DNA of 64,000 bases from Petaurus breviceps papuanus (lineage: Eukaryota; Chordata; Mammalia; Diprotodontia; Petauridae), in contig JAMXIF010001194.1 of NCBI GenBank assembly GCA_028583685.1, forward strand, positions 2,849,415 to 2,913,414, written 5' to 3'. A model generated the notes under the pieces. It had not been told where the DNA came from and did not search any database. It saw nothing but the letters and a program-made list of their open reading frames with translations. A program made the translations under genes and the position numbers. Of the stretch, positions 46,453-57,174 are shown piece by piece. Every line of letters starts with the position of its first letter. Within the stretch, counting starts at the first letter, position 1.

Positions 46453-46543
46453 ATATCGCCATGAATTTAAGTCAAACGAGTTATGGACTGAAATTAAACT
46501 TGTTTTGGATGCCTTTGCACTACCTTTGACAAATCTTTTCAAG
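46453..46543 (+). CDS. CSE1L: CSE1L exon 6, residues 159-189
   Basis: The acceptor is ttatttcctag, and A completes Arg159. It encodes YRHEFKSNELWTEIKLVLDA then FALPLTNLFK, matching the RYRHEFKSNELWTEIK segment of the family. The donor is gtatcg at 46544, phase 0. The region is HEAT-repeat helices at the start of the Cse1 domain. Reading on into intron 6 gives seven further codons and then a stop (see findings). Confidence 0.96.
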
Positions 46544-46654
46544 GTATCGATGATAATTTTTAGTTAAATGAGTTTGTTCAAATTTTAAAAATCAAATTTG
46601 TGGAATTTTCTTGAAAGTTTGTTTTTTTCTAAAAGTATTTGGGGTTTTGTTTTA

Positions 46655-46818
46655 ACTTTTTTTTTTCTTTGGAGAGGGGAAGGTATGGTGGTTGGGGTTA
46701 AGTGACTTGCCCAAGGTCACATAGCCAGTAAGTGCTAAGTGTCTGAGGCCAGATTGGAATTCAGGTCTTCCTGATTCTAGAGCTGGTGATCTATTCTCTG
46801 CCCTACCTAGCTGCCCCC
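46655..46818 (-). mobile_element. SINE type A, antisense, intron 6
   Basis: It shows ggggttaagtgacttgccca, ccagtaagtgctaagtgtct and ctacctagctgccccc. Confidence 0.85.
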
Positions 46819-47094
46819 GTTTTAACATTAAAACATTTTCCTGGTCTAATTTGATTTTTTTTGATATGGACTAGTTGTAGAAAAGAGATGTTAACTCATA
46901 AAAAACTAAGTATTATTAGAAGATCATTCACTTTTATGTTGGTTTTTGGTTAGGTTAAGAACAGTGAGTAGATCCAGTTTGGCAGTTGACTGCATTATAC
47001 AGAGTAGGCTTTTGTTTAAATTACAGAGCAATGAATCTGTGACTGAGACTGTGTGCTTTACTGATTATATACCTAAATTTCTTCCTGTTTTAAG

Positions 47095-47202
47095 GCTACT
47101 ATTGAACTTTGCAGCACCCATGCAAATGATGCATCTGCTTTGAAGGTTCTTTTTTCCTCTTTAATTCTGATTGCAAAACTGTTCTACAGTTTAAACTTTC
47201 AA
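47095..47202 (+). CDS. CSE1L: CSE1L exon 7, residues 190-225
   Basis: The acceptor is cctgttttaag. It is 36 codons: ATIELCSTHANDASALKVLF then SSLILIAKLFYSLNFQ. A few substitutions relative to the recalled human sequence (KV for RI, A for S) are conservative. The donor is gtaagt at 47203, phase 0. A dimeric SINE begins about 50 bp after this donor, so the intronic flank of the splice site is unusually short before repeat sequence starts. Confidence 0.96.
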
Positions 47203-47251
47203 GTAAGTTTCATCTTAATTCTTATTACTTTTTTCAGATAGTGTTTATATA

Positions 47252-47522
47252 TATATTTAAAGCAATTGGGGTTAAGTAACTTGCTCAAGGTTACCCGGCC
47301 AGTTATTTCTGGTTATGGTGCTGAGTATCTGAGCTGGAGTCGGTGCTCTTACTTGCTGAGCCACCTGGCCGCCCCTAAGCAATTGGGGTTAAGTAACTTG
47401 CTCAAGGTTACACATCCAGGTGTTTCTGGGTGGGTGCTAAGTGTCTGAGCCTGGGATTCGATCCCCAGGTCATCCCGACATGGCCACGGTGCTCTTACTC
47501 GCTGTGCTACGTGGTTGCCCCT
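47252..47522 (-). mobile_element. Dimeric tRNA-derived SINE, copy 2, next to exon 7
   Basis: The junction is at 47376/47377 (gcccctaagcaattgggg). The monomer order is the same as in the other two dimers. The monomer nearer exon 7 (SINE 3' side) has lost part of its middle. The target duplication gtgtttatata (47241-47251) against gtgttttatat (47523-47533) flanks the dimer. It starts about 50 bp after the exon 7 donor. Confidence 0.9.
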
Positions 47523-48468
47523 GTGTTTTATATTATTAAAAATACTTGGATCTTAATTATTTTATTAAGGTAGTTTAGCATCTCCTTACCATTCCCATTT
47601 AGTTATTTTGGTGGTCACAGAAGTCTGTATAAGAAAGACACTTTCGCAATGTGAAAAATTTATGATTTTATCCTTGGAAGCTTCTTTAACCCAGATTGCT
47701 TTAATAGAGGGTTTAATTGATTACTCTGGTCAAAATTTTCATTGCTTAGTAGCTAACCTTTAAGTGATTAGTCTCATCTGCTGTAATTATTTAGTCTGTC
47801 CTTGGGTTTATACTGGAAGTTTTTCCATTTTGGTGGGACCTGCCAGAGCATAACCTTCAACAACCAAGCACTCAATCTCTCTCCATGTCACAATGAGACA
47901 TCAGAGCAAGACTGCAACTCTTTTTCACCTGATATGCAAAATATGAAACACTGTACCTTTTCCTCTTTTGAAATACATATTTTAGAAGATCATGCTAAAT
48001 AATTCAGGAGTTATTTTAGCACTTGTTGTAAATTGTTCAGCATGTGAAAGGTACTGTATGTTAAAGGTACATGATGTTGACAGTGATAAAAGAAAAAACA
48101 GTGGCAGCTCTCTAATTTGTAGGAGTGCTATGTACACAAAATAGTTGAATCCAAATGATAAATGGTGAGTTGAGGAGTGCTACAGGACCTTAGAGTACAG
48201 AATCAGTTCAGCTTTGTTGGGGCACCACAGAGTTCAGAGAAGGTGTGGGAAAGAGCAGTAGATAGCAAGGTGAGTTGGAAACACTCATTTTCCTGATCAT
48301 AGTGTATTCACAGGGGTTTGTGTAAGAAAAGATAGATTGGAAAAACTAAATTTTAGAGATCCTTGTCTGCCAGGCTAAGGAATTTGGAATTTACTAAGTA
48401 TGAACTAAGGTTAGCATAATGCTTCACTTTAATGAAATTTCTTCAGCCACCATCTATTAACTTTTTAG

Positions 48469-48561
48469 GACCTACCAGAATTTTTTGAAGATAATATGGA
48501 AACATGGATGAATAATTTCCATAACCTCTTAACTTTGGATAATAAGCTGCTACAAACTGAT
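48469..48561 (+). CDS. CSE1L: CSE1L exon 8, residues 226-256
   Basis: The acceptor is aactttttag. It is 31 codons: DLPEFFEDNMETWMNNFHNL then LTLDNKLLQTD. The DLPEFFEDNMxxWM motif is the importin-like family signature for this HEAT repeat. The donor is gtaagt at 48562, phase 0. A long-type tRNA-derived SINE in antisense orientation begins within about 30 bp of the donor. Confidence 0.96.
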
Positions 48562-48589
48562 GTAAGTATTATATAAAGTATACTCTTGT

Positions 48590-48835
48590 TCAATCATTTC
48601 AGTCGTGCCTGACTCTTTGTGACCCCATTTGGGATTTTCTTGGCAAAGATACTGTAGTGGTTTACCATTTCCTTCTCCATCTCATTTTATGGATGAGGAA
48701 ATTGAGACAAATAGGGTTAAGTCCAGGATCACACAGCTGATAAGTGACTGAGGTAAAATTTGAACTCGGGAAGATGAGTCTTCCAGACTTCAGGCTCAGC
48801 ACTCTTATCGATTGTACCATCTAGCTACCCATGAA
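48590..48835 (-). mobile_element. Long-type SINE (Mar1-like), antisense, intron 8
   Basis: It shows gactctttgtgaccccattt, ggcaaagatactgtagtggt, gatgaggaaattgagacaaa and accatctagctaccc. Confidence 0.88.
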
Positions 48836-48984
48836 GCATACTAGTTATCTTTTATTTTATCTTCAACTATTGTTTATTGATATTCTTCTTAAGAGATTGG
48901 CTTGATATAAAACATTAGAAAATACTATAAAAGATGGCTGATTATATCTGGGGTTCACTTTCCCATAAATGTACTTTTTAAAAA

Positions 48985-49240
48985 AAATTAAATTTTGTTT
49001 ATTTTTAGTTTACATCATTCATTTCCACAAGATTTTGTGTTAAAAATTTTCTCCCCTTCTTTCCCCTACCCACCACCCCAAAACAGCAATCCCGTTGTAT
49101 ACCCCATCCCCCATCTGCTGTCTCCTATATCCTCCCCCATCCCTCCTCCGACTTTCCAGTAGGGCAAGATGGATCTCTATTTCCCATATCCCAGTGTCAT
49201 AAATGCACTTTAATACTCCTGCATAAATGAGACAATACAA
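48985..49240 (-). mobile_element. Antisense L1 3'-end fragment
   Basis: It shares tttacatcattcatttcc and the C-rich stretch after it with 45369-45500. Confidence 0.6.
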
Positions 49241-49339
49241 GACAATGTTATTTAGACAATTCAGATGTTAATATAAATTTCAATTGATTCCACCATAAAT
49301 TCTATCCTTAATTTTCATAATCTCCTTAATTTCAGTCCA

Positions 49340-49640
49340 CAAATTTACAAATCCCTCCTCCCTTCTGTTTCTTAGAATCCCTACTTTCCTTGAAAGCTCA
49401 AGTGCCACTTTCTCCACAAAACCTTTCCTGATCTCCATTGCTGTCTCCCTCCCTGCCATGAATCTCAAAAAGAAAAATTTACTTTATATTTATTTTGCGT
49501 ATATTTATAGATGTACATGTTGTGTCTTCTAAATAGAATGTTAACAAGCCTTGAGGGCAGGGACTGTTTTCTTTCGTTGTATTCCTAGTGCTTGACTCAT
49601 AGTAGGCACTCAATGGCTACTTGTTGATTGATAGATTTGC
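49340..49640 (+). mobile_element. L2 3' end
   Basis: It shows ccttgaaagctcaagtgcca, aaacctttcctgatctccat, cttgagggcagggactgttt and tagtaggcactcaatggcta. Confidence 0.8.
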
Positions 49641-49649
49641 TCTTCTGTC

Positions 49650-50900
49650 ACTGGCAAGAGCATCACATCCCTGAATTTTGTATTTGCTTAATTTCACAGC
49701 TTGAAGAAAGTTAATGAGATATGGTCAGACCTGGAATTAAAATCCTGACATAGTGGAGAAACCATTTTACCACTCAGTGACTTTTTTTCCTCATCAGTAA
49801 AATAGGGAGTTTGGATTTTAGATGATTTCTAAATCACTTCTTGCTCTTAATCCTGTGACAATGATTGAAATTCTAAAGTATACAAAATAGCTTGTTATTT
49901 GAAAAACTAATATTTAATAGTGCAGCAATGAGGTAAAATAGCAAATACATAATAAGAAGTGTTTGATCTGAAAATTATATTTTCTGATCTGCAATTTGCA
50001 AAAAGCAAATACCTTATGAGGTTTTAAAACTTTTTTGTTTTGTTTTCCCCCTCCAGAACCTCAGTATTATCTATATTGCCCATTTGGTAATCACATTGTG
50101 CCTTCTGCTCTCTCTTTCATTGTTATCCTCTGTTATTTAACTCTAACATAGTTTCTCATTGCATATTGATGCCTTATCTACCCATTATACTGTAAGCTGT
50201 TTAAGGGGATGTATATTTTACTGTCCCCATAGGGCCTTGCATGATGGACTATAAATAATAGTTTCCCAGCTTTTTTTAATTAATTGATTTATGGCAGAGG
50301 TTATTATGTGATAGTTTTATATTAGAAGCGACTTGGTATCTGATTGGAAGTTTGTACTTGGAGTCAGGAAGATCTGACTTTAAGTCCTTCCTCTGACACT
50401 TAACTGTTGGACCGTGGGTGAGTTGTTTCACCTTTGTGTTCTCAGGCAGTTCTGTAGGACTTACTGAGCCAGTTATTGAAAGCTTTTGGTTCAGGAAGGA
50501 GTTCCCAGTACCACACACTATACTGAAGATATTTGCCTATAAGGTTACTGCTGTTCTCGCATTAACATGAAGAAGCCTCTTTATCAAATTCAGTGAAGTA
50601 TTTGATTTTAAAGAGCAGTTAAGCCATGTGTTTTAACTAACAACTTATTACTAGTTCTAAATAAATAAAATTTGCTGCTTGATAAAGCTGAATCAGTAGC
50701 TTTTCCAGGTTCTTTATAAAATGTCCTTATTTTATTTCATTTTAATTTCCAGATATTCTTTATTTGAAGCTTTAAGGCAGAGTCTTCTGAGAGCATGATT
50801 TGGCAACATCCCTTCAGTGTAATTTTAGACAGGTGTAAAATTGAAAATATTTCATGATTTACTGCCCCAGATGGTTGACTGAGCAAATGAATCTTCATGT
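49650..50900. repeat. Intron 8 interior: weak MIR-like and SINE-like remnants
   Basis: A MIR-like piece lies near 49730-49860. A Mar1-like piece lies at about 50340-50460 (gtacttggagtcaggaagat, cctctgacacttaactgtt). The rest is unassigned. Confidence 0.45.
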
Positions 50901-50906
50901 TTGACA

Positions 50907-51094
50907 CCAGGGATGGGGGAAACATGTGGCCTTTGAGGCCACATGTGACCCGCTAGGTCCTCAAGTGTGGCCCTTTGGCTGAATCCAAACTTTACAGAAC
51001 AAATCCCCTTAAGTTTGGATTCAATGAAAGGGCCGCATTCGAGGACCTAAAGGGCCACCATATATGGCTTTGGGGCCTCAGGTTGCCCACTCCA
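50907..51094. mobile_element. Palindromic hAT-type MITE
   Basis: The left arm (tgaccc-ctaggtcctcaagtgtggccct, then gaatccaaactt) is mirrored by the right arm (aagtttggattc, then agggccgcattcgaggacct). Flanks gtttgaca (50899-50906) and gtttcata (51095-51102) agree at 6 of 8 bases, as for an old hAT target duplication. Confidence 0.8.
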
Positions 51095-51225
51095 GTTTCA
51101 TAACAGTTCTTTGGAAATTACGGTTTAGAGAGTTTGATCTTTAGTAGAATGAGTTTTATAGTCTTCAGTTTTGTTTTCTAAATTCACGGTAGTATATTTG
51201 AGTTTTCAGTTTTCTTTTATGTGAG

Positions 51226-51393
51226 GATGAAGAGGAAGCGGGCTTACTGGAGTTGTTAAAATCCCAGATTTGTGATAATGCTGCACTCTATGCCCAAAAA
51301 TATGATGAAGAATTCCAGCCATACCTGCCCCGTTTTGTCACAGCAATCTGGAATTTATTAGTAACAACAGGCCAAGAAGTCAAATATGATTTG
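51226..51393 (+). CDS. CSE1L: CSE1L exon 9, residues 257-312
   Basis: It is 56 codons: DEEEAGLLELLKSQICDNAA, LYAQKYDEEFQPYLPRFVTA and IWNLLVTTGQEVKYDL. The acceptor ends gtgag, with G at -3 instead of the usual C or T. The alternative AG at 51207-51208 brings an in-frame TGA, so the GAG site is the one that keeps the protein. QPYLPRF has Pro where I recall Arg in human. The donor gtaagt at 51394 is strong, phase 0. Confidence 0.95.
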
Positions 51394-51493
51394 GTAAGTA
51401 GACGATCAGGACAGATGTTTAGTACTTCATTTATCAAGAAATACAGTGGTCACTTATGTTTTTCAAGTGTTCTTTTTTTGTGTTTTATTTTAG

Positions 51494-51623
51494 TTGGTAA
51501 GTAATGCAATTGAATTTCTGGCTTCAGTTTGTGAGAGACCTCATTATAAGAATCTCTTTGAAGATCAGAATACCCTCACAAGTATCTGCGAAAAGGTTAT
51601 TGTTCCTAACATGGAATTCAGAG
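51494..51623 (+). CDS. CSE1L: CSE1L exon 10, residues 313-355
   Basis: The acceptor is gttttattttag. It encodes LVSNAIEFLASVCERPHYKN, LFEDQNTLTSICEKVIVPNM and EFR, plus one base. Intron 9 before it is only 100 bp. The first ten bases, ttggtaagta, repeat the sequence across the exon 9 donor, so a donor-like gtaagt sits three bases inside this exon. The real donor is gtaact at 51624, phase 1. Confidence 0.96.
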
Positions 51624-52139
51624 GTAACTATTGTCATTTATGCAACCAGCTTATTGGATGAATGGGGTTTTAAAACAACCTGATTCCAGGTTCATATGAA
51701 GTCATCAGTGCTCTTTTAAGTTTTTTATGTGCCTCTTATTTACTCAGTCCACGTTTTTAGGTTTGAGAATAAAACTGATGATTTCTCAGTTATTTCCTTC
51801 CTTAGTGTTTATTGAACCTAGGCTTAGACTCTTCAAATAAAAGCAGTTTTTCACAAAGAGTCTTAATATTTTCAAACTTTAAAACTTTCTGGAAACATTT
51901 CCTTAGAACTCTTGACAAAAAAGATTATTTTTTATAGTGCTCTTGGATTTAAAAAAGATAAGAATAGTTTAACCCACACTTGCACAGTTTGGCAGTAGGT
52001 AGTAGCTAAAATTAAAATAAGCTAAACTTCTTTGAGCCACAGATAAGTTTTTAGCAGCTCACTTTCCATGTAAAGGTTTAATTAATGATCAAATTATTTT
52101 GCAAATAAACTATATTTTTATTTTTTTATTATTATTTTT

Positions 52140-52293
52140 TTTTGCCTTTTTTTTTGGAGGGCAATTGGGGTTAAGTGACTTGCCCAAAGTCACACAGCTA
52201 GTAATTGTGTCAAGTGTTTGAGGCCGGATTTGAACTCAGGTCCTCCTGACTCAAGGGCTGGTGCTCTATTCACTGCACCACCTAGGCATCCCT
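52140..52293 (-). mobile_element. SINE type A, antisense, intron 10
   Basis: It shows ggagggcaattggggttaag ... cactgcaccacctaggcatc. Confidence 0.9.
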
Positions 52294-52544
52294 AAACTGT
52301 ATTTTTAGAAAAGGGAAATTTCAATTAATATCAGTTGATTATACTTATTACTTAAGATTTTTATTTATCATGAAATTGCTCCTCTCAGACTAGAGAGAGA
52401 CTGACAATAATTGGTTGCCATGGATCATGTGACAAACAGGAGAGTGTGCAGTGGCAACCTACCAGCCAAGTCCCATGATGGGTACAAGGGTGATTAGTGG
52501 AAGGCAACTTAATTGGGGCTCGAACCAAAACACTTCTTACCCCT

Positions 52545-52640
52545 TTACTTTGTTTTACATCCTCTACATTTTTTGTGGGCTGCCAAAAATCTTTTGTTGG
52601 ATCACTAGTGGCCCATGGGCCATATTTTGTGCAGGACTGG
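52545..52640. mobile_element. Fragment of a hAT-type MITE
   Basis: It shares tacatcctctacattttttg-like and gggctgcc phrases with 28806-28954. Limits are uncertain. Confidence 0.45.
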
Positions 52641-53154
52641 CTTAACCTGTCAACCTAGGTGGAGTGCTGGTATCTTTGGGTTTGCTTATGTCTTGCATGA
52701 ACCAAAGTGATCAAATACTTTCAGAATATAAAATTACAATCTTAACTTGGTTTCTACTTCATATTGATTTTACTTGTGAGCGCCTGATTTGTGCTTTTTA
52801 ACTGAGCAGACTCTACCAAAGAGGCATCCTTTCTTCTAGGGTCTTGGAGCTTAATATATGACAATAGTAGGTTATGTAAATTAGTAAATTTGCAAAGGTA
52901 GGAGGGAGCAAGTTTCCCAAGAAACATGCATTGGGCCATCTGAATTCTACAGTGTCCAATGTATAATAACTGTTGTCTCAATTGACTTGATACTAGACAC
53001 ATTTCAAAATGATACCTGCAGTTCAAAAAATTGAGGCATCTTTGGTCTTTCTGTGAAATAAAATTAAAGTTACAAGAACTTAGCAACAAAGGAATGATGA
53101 CTTGTAGAATTGTTTCAATTTTTCATGTATCACATATCTACTCTTATTTTGCAG

Positions 53155-53220
53155 CTGCTGATGAGGAGGCCTTTGAAGATAATTCTGAAGAGTACATAAG
53201 GAGGGATTTGGAAGGATCTG
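53155..53220 (+). CDS. CSE1L: CSE1L exon 11, residues 356-377, acidic insert
   Basis: The acceptor is ttattttgcag; G|CT gives Ala356. It encodes AADEEAFEDNSEEYIRRDLE then GS, plus one base. This acidic segment is the insert in the HEAT solenoid that structural work on the yeast homologue places near the Ran and importin-alpha contacts. The donor is gtaatc at 53221, phase 1. It is the shortest fully coding exon here apart from exon 14 (62 bp) and precedes a 7-kb intron. Confidence 0.96.
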
Positions 53221-53303
53221 GTAATCTTTAATCATTGTGGACTATTTTTGATTGATGTCTTTTCCATTTATTAATATACCTCTCCCCTACCTCCTTAGCT
53301 ACT

Positions 53304-53621
53304 TTTTTTTTCTTTTTTTTTTTTTTTTAAAGCAGTCGGGGTTAAGTAACTTGCTCAAGGTTACACGGCCAGTTATTTCTGGGTGTGGTGCTGAGTATCT
53401 GAGCCTGGATTTGATCCCCAGGTCATCCCGACACTGGAGCCGGTGCTCTTACTCGCTGAGCCACCTGGCCGCCCCTAAGCAATTGGGGTTAAGTAACTTG
53501 CTCAAGGTTACTCGGCCAGGTGTTTCTGGGTGGGTGCTAAGTGTCTGAGCCCGGGATTCGATCTCCAGGTCTTCTCAACACTGGAGCCAGTGCTCTTACT
53601 TGCTGTGCTACCTGGCCGCCC
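53304..53621 (-). mobile_element. Dimeric tRNA-derived SINE, copy 3, best preserved
   Basis: A T-run (about 53304-53328) comes first. Then the right-type monomer runs to 53476 and the left-type monomer from 53477 to 53621. A perfect 13-bp target duplication, ctccttagctact, lies at 53291-53303 and 53622-53634, outside both monomers. This is the clearest proof that the dimer was copied as one unit. It begins about 85 bp after exon 11. Confidence 0.95.
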
Positions 53622-53654
53622 CTCCTTAGCTACTCTTTGAGTATTTTTTCAAAT

Positions 53655-54990
53655 TGTTTATCTTTTAGCATTTTTTTATTTTGAATTCCAAATTCTGCTT
53701 CCCCCCCATGTTCTTCCTCCACCCATTGAGAAAACAAGCAATATGATACCATTATATAGGTGAAGTCATGCAAAATATATTTCCATATTAGCTATGCTGC
53801 AAAGTAAATAATTGAAAGACAAGGATAAATAAAGGGAAGAAAACCTATGCTTCAGTTTGAACTCTTGAGTTATCTCTGGAGGTGGATAGCATTTTTCATC
53901 GTGAGTATTTTGGAATTGTCTTGTATCATTGTACTGATCAGGGTAGCTAAGTCTTTCACAGTTGATTGTCATTATAATATTGCTGTGACTGTGCATAATG
54001 TTCTCCTCACTTCATATTGCATCACTTCATGAAAGTCCTCCTGGATTTTTATGAAACCATCCCCCTCTTCATTTCTTCTAGCCCAAAAGTTTTCTATCAC
54101 AATCGTATACCACAACTTGGCCAGTCATTTCCCACCTGAAGGGCATCCTCTCAGTTTCCAGTTCTTTGCTACCATATAAAGAACTACTATAAACATTCTT
54201 GTACATATAGGTCTTTTTCCTTTGATCTCTTTGGAATATACATACCTGGTAGTGATATTGTTAGATCAAGATGTATGAAGTTTTATAGCCCTTGAGTCAG
54301 GGCTACACAACTTGCTGCTTACTGTTTTCGGGCACACCAAAGGATTTCAGGCTGTTTCCCTCTACTTTTTTCAGAGGCCACCTGAAATTCTTTGGTGGGC
54401 TGCAGGTTTGTGCAGGCTTATCTTGAGACATAGTTCCAAATTGTTATCCAGACCACTTATCCACTCCATCAGCAGTTCATAAATGTATCTGTTTTTCCCT
54501 CATCTCCTCCAGCATTTGTCATTTCTGGTAGGTATGAGGTGGTGTTAGTGTTGATTGTGCAAAAACCATTAAATTTCATGTAATATAAATCATCCATTTT
54601 AGTTCCTGTGACCTCTATCTCTGGTCATAAAATCTTCCCTTATCTATAAATATTATAGGTAATTTTTTTCCCCATACTCCATTGATTTATGCCACCCCTT
54701 ATATCTAAATCATGGGCTCATTTTGACTTAGTATATGGTGTGAGAAGTTGCTCTATGCCTAGTTTCTGCCAGACTACTTTCAGTTTTCCCAGAAGTTTTT
54801 GTTGACTAGTGAGTTCTTTCTCTCAATGCTTGGATTTTTGGGTTTATTAAACATTAGATTACTATGGTTGTTTACTTGTGTATTTTATTTATGTAATCTG
54901 TTCCACTGATCAACCACTCTATTCGTTATTCAGTACCAGATTATTTTGTTGTGAGTTTTTCTTTATAATAAAGATTTAAAGGGGGGAAAA
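53655..54990 (-). mobile_element. Antisense L1 in intron 11 with a small MITE inside
   Basis: It runs from 3' UTR through the ORF2 C-terminal region (gcatcctctcagtttccagt, ttctttgctaccatataaag). A hAT-type MITE sits at 54298-54420. Confidence 0.75.
54298..54420. mobile_element. Short hAT-type MITE
   Basis: Internal inverted segments (caaaggatttcag against ctgaaattctttg) resemble 28806-28954. The flanks ccttgagt and tcttgaga are similar. Confidence 0.6.
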
Positions 54991-55194
54991 TTGTTCAGTA
55001 AAAAACAACTTGTACATTGATTACTCTGACAGCAAATACAACATTTCATACCCATAGTTAGCTACCTATATATTAAAGAAAGGGTGATGAGTTTTCTGAA
55101 CTCTTCTGTGGCTAAACTTGAGAGTAGCATTGAGTTTTGTTTTAAATTCTCGTTGTTAATATGTCTTTTAACCTCTAAATTCATTTCACCCCCA

Positions 55195-55760
55195 TTCAAT
55201 AAAATTTTATTTTTTTCAGTTATATGTAAAGATAGTATTCAGCATTCTTTTTTTCTCTCTTTTTTTGGAAGGGCAATTGGGGTTAAATGACTTGCCCAAG
55301 GTCACATGGCTAGTAATTGTTAAGGGTCTGAAGCTAGATTTGAGCTCAGGTCTTCCTGACTCCAGGGCTGGTGCTTTATTCACTGTGCCACCTGTCTGCC
55401 CCAACTTTTATAAAATTTTGAGTTCCAAATTTTTTTCTTACCCTTCTCCAAGTTGGCATGCAATCTGATATAGGCTATACATGTACAAACCTATTAGACA
55501 TATTTCCACGCTAGTCATATTGTGAAAGAAGAGTTAGAACAAAAGGGAAAAACTTCAAGAACTGTATTTCCCTCCATCCTATTCCACCCCTCCCCATTTA
55601 TTCTGTTCTCTTTCTCCTTTCATCCTTTGTCTCTTCAAAAGTGTTTTGCTTCTGACTACCCCCTCCCTGAATCTGTCCTCCCTTCTATCAACTCCCACTC
55701 TTCTCATATCCCCTTCTCCTTCCTACTGCTTTCTTGTAGATTAAGATAGATTTTTATACT
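55195..55760 (-). mobile_element. Antisense L1 3' end with SINE (55262-55403)
   Basis: L1: aaaattttatttttttcagt, then gcaatctgatataggctata. The type A SINE runs antisense from ggcaattggggttaaatgac to ccacctgtctgcccc. Confidence 0.8.
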
Positions 55761-55944
55761 CAGCATGTGTGTATGCCATTCCCTCTCTGAGCTAATTCTG
55801 ATGAGAGTAATAATCCCTAAATTCTTACTGAATTAATCTTAGAGGTTGTGGAATTTATTTTCTTCCCCATTAATTGGGGGAGGGGGCAAGACAAAATTCT
55901 TTTAATTTAAAAAAGACATTATATTGCATTTATAATGGCTATTT

Positions 55945-57143
55945 AGCCCCAAAGCATTTATTAAACACCAACTATGTACTCTGCTAAGTGCTAGGGATCC
56001 AACAAAAGGCAAAAGACATTTGCTTTCAAGGAACTAACAATCTAATAGAAACAATGTACAAACAATTATGAGCAAATGAGATACATACAGGATAAATTAG
56101 AGATAATCATGAGAGAAGGCAGTAGTATTAAGGAGGATTGGGGGGGAAAACCTTCCTGAAGAAGGTAGAATTTTAGCTGGGACTTGCAAGAAACCAGGGA
56201 GAGATGGAGATGAGATTGGGGAGATTTTCTAGGCACTGGAAAAAGTGAGAGGAACCCAGTTAATGAAGGGGTTTGAATATCAAACAGGATTTTATTTATA
56301 ATCTTGGAGGTGATATAGAGACACTGGAATTGATCGTGTGGAGGGACATAATCAGACCTAGGCTCTCGGGAAATAATTTCTGACAACAGAATGGTAGATG
56401 GATTAGAGAAGGGAGAGACAAGGTAGGGAGACCACCCCACAACTCTATTGTCATAGTCCAGGCATGAGCTGATAGATCTTCCACCAGAAAAGCAGCACTG
56501 TCAGAGGAGGGAAAGACTATATAGGGGAGATGTTATGAAGGTAGAAATGAGAGGACTTGGCAACAGATTGGATATAGGGGTTGAAAGAGAGTAAAGTGTG
56601 GAGAATAACACCTAGGTTGTGAGCCCAGTTTGGCTGCAAAGGTGATGGTGCCCTCAACAGTAATAGGGAAATTTGGAATGGGGAAGACTTATTGGGGTCA
56701 GATCACAAGTTTAGTTTTAGACATGTTGAATTTAAGATGATTTACGACTTCCATTTTGAGATGGATGGAAATGTGAAAGGTCAGGAATGAGTCACCAAGT
56801 GAAATAGTTTAGAGGAAGAAGGATAGAGGAGAAAATCTTTTGGGACACCTACCTTTAGTGGGCATGACCTGGATGAATATCTAGAAAAAGAAACTGAAAG
56901 GGAGGGGTCAGACAGGTAGGTAAACCAGAAGAGGGTAGTGTCAACAAAACCTTGATGTAGGAGATTATCAGTGAGAAAACGGTGATTGACAGTATCAAAA
57001 ACTGCAGAGAGGTCAGGAAGGATGAGCACTGAGAAAAGGCCATTATTTTGCAGTTAAGAGATCAGGTGGCTACGTGGCGCAGTGAGTAGAGCACCAGCCC
57101 GGGAGTCAGAAGGAGCTGAGTTTGGATCTGGCCTCAGACACTT

Positions 57144-57174
<31 letters not shown>

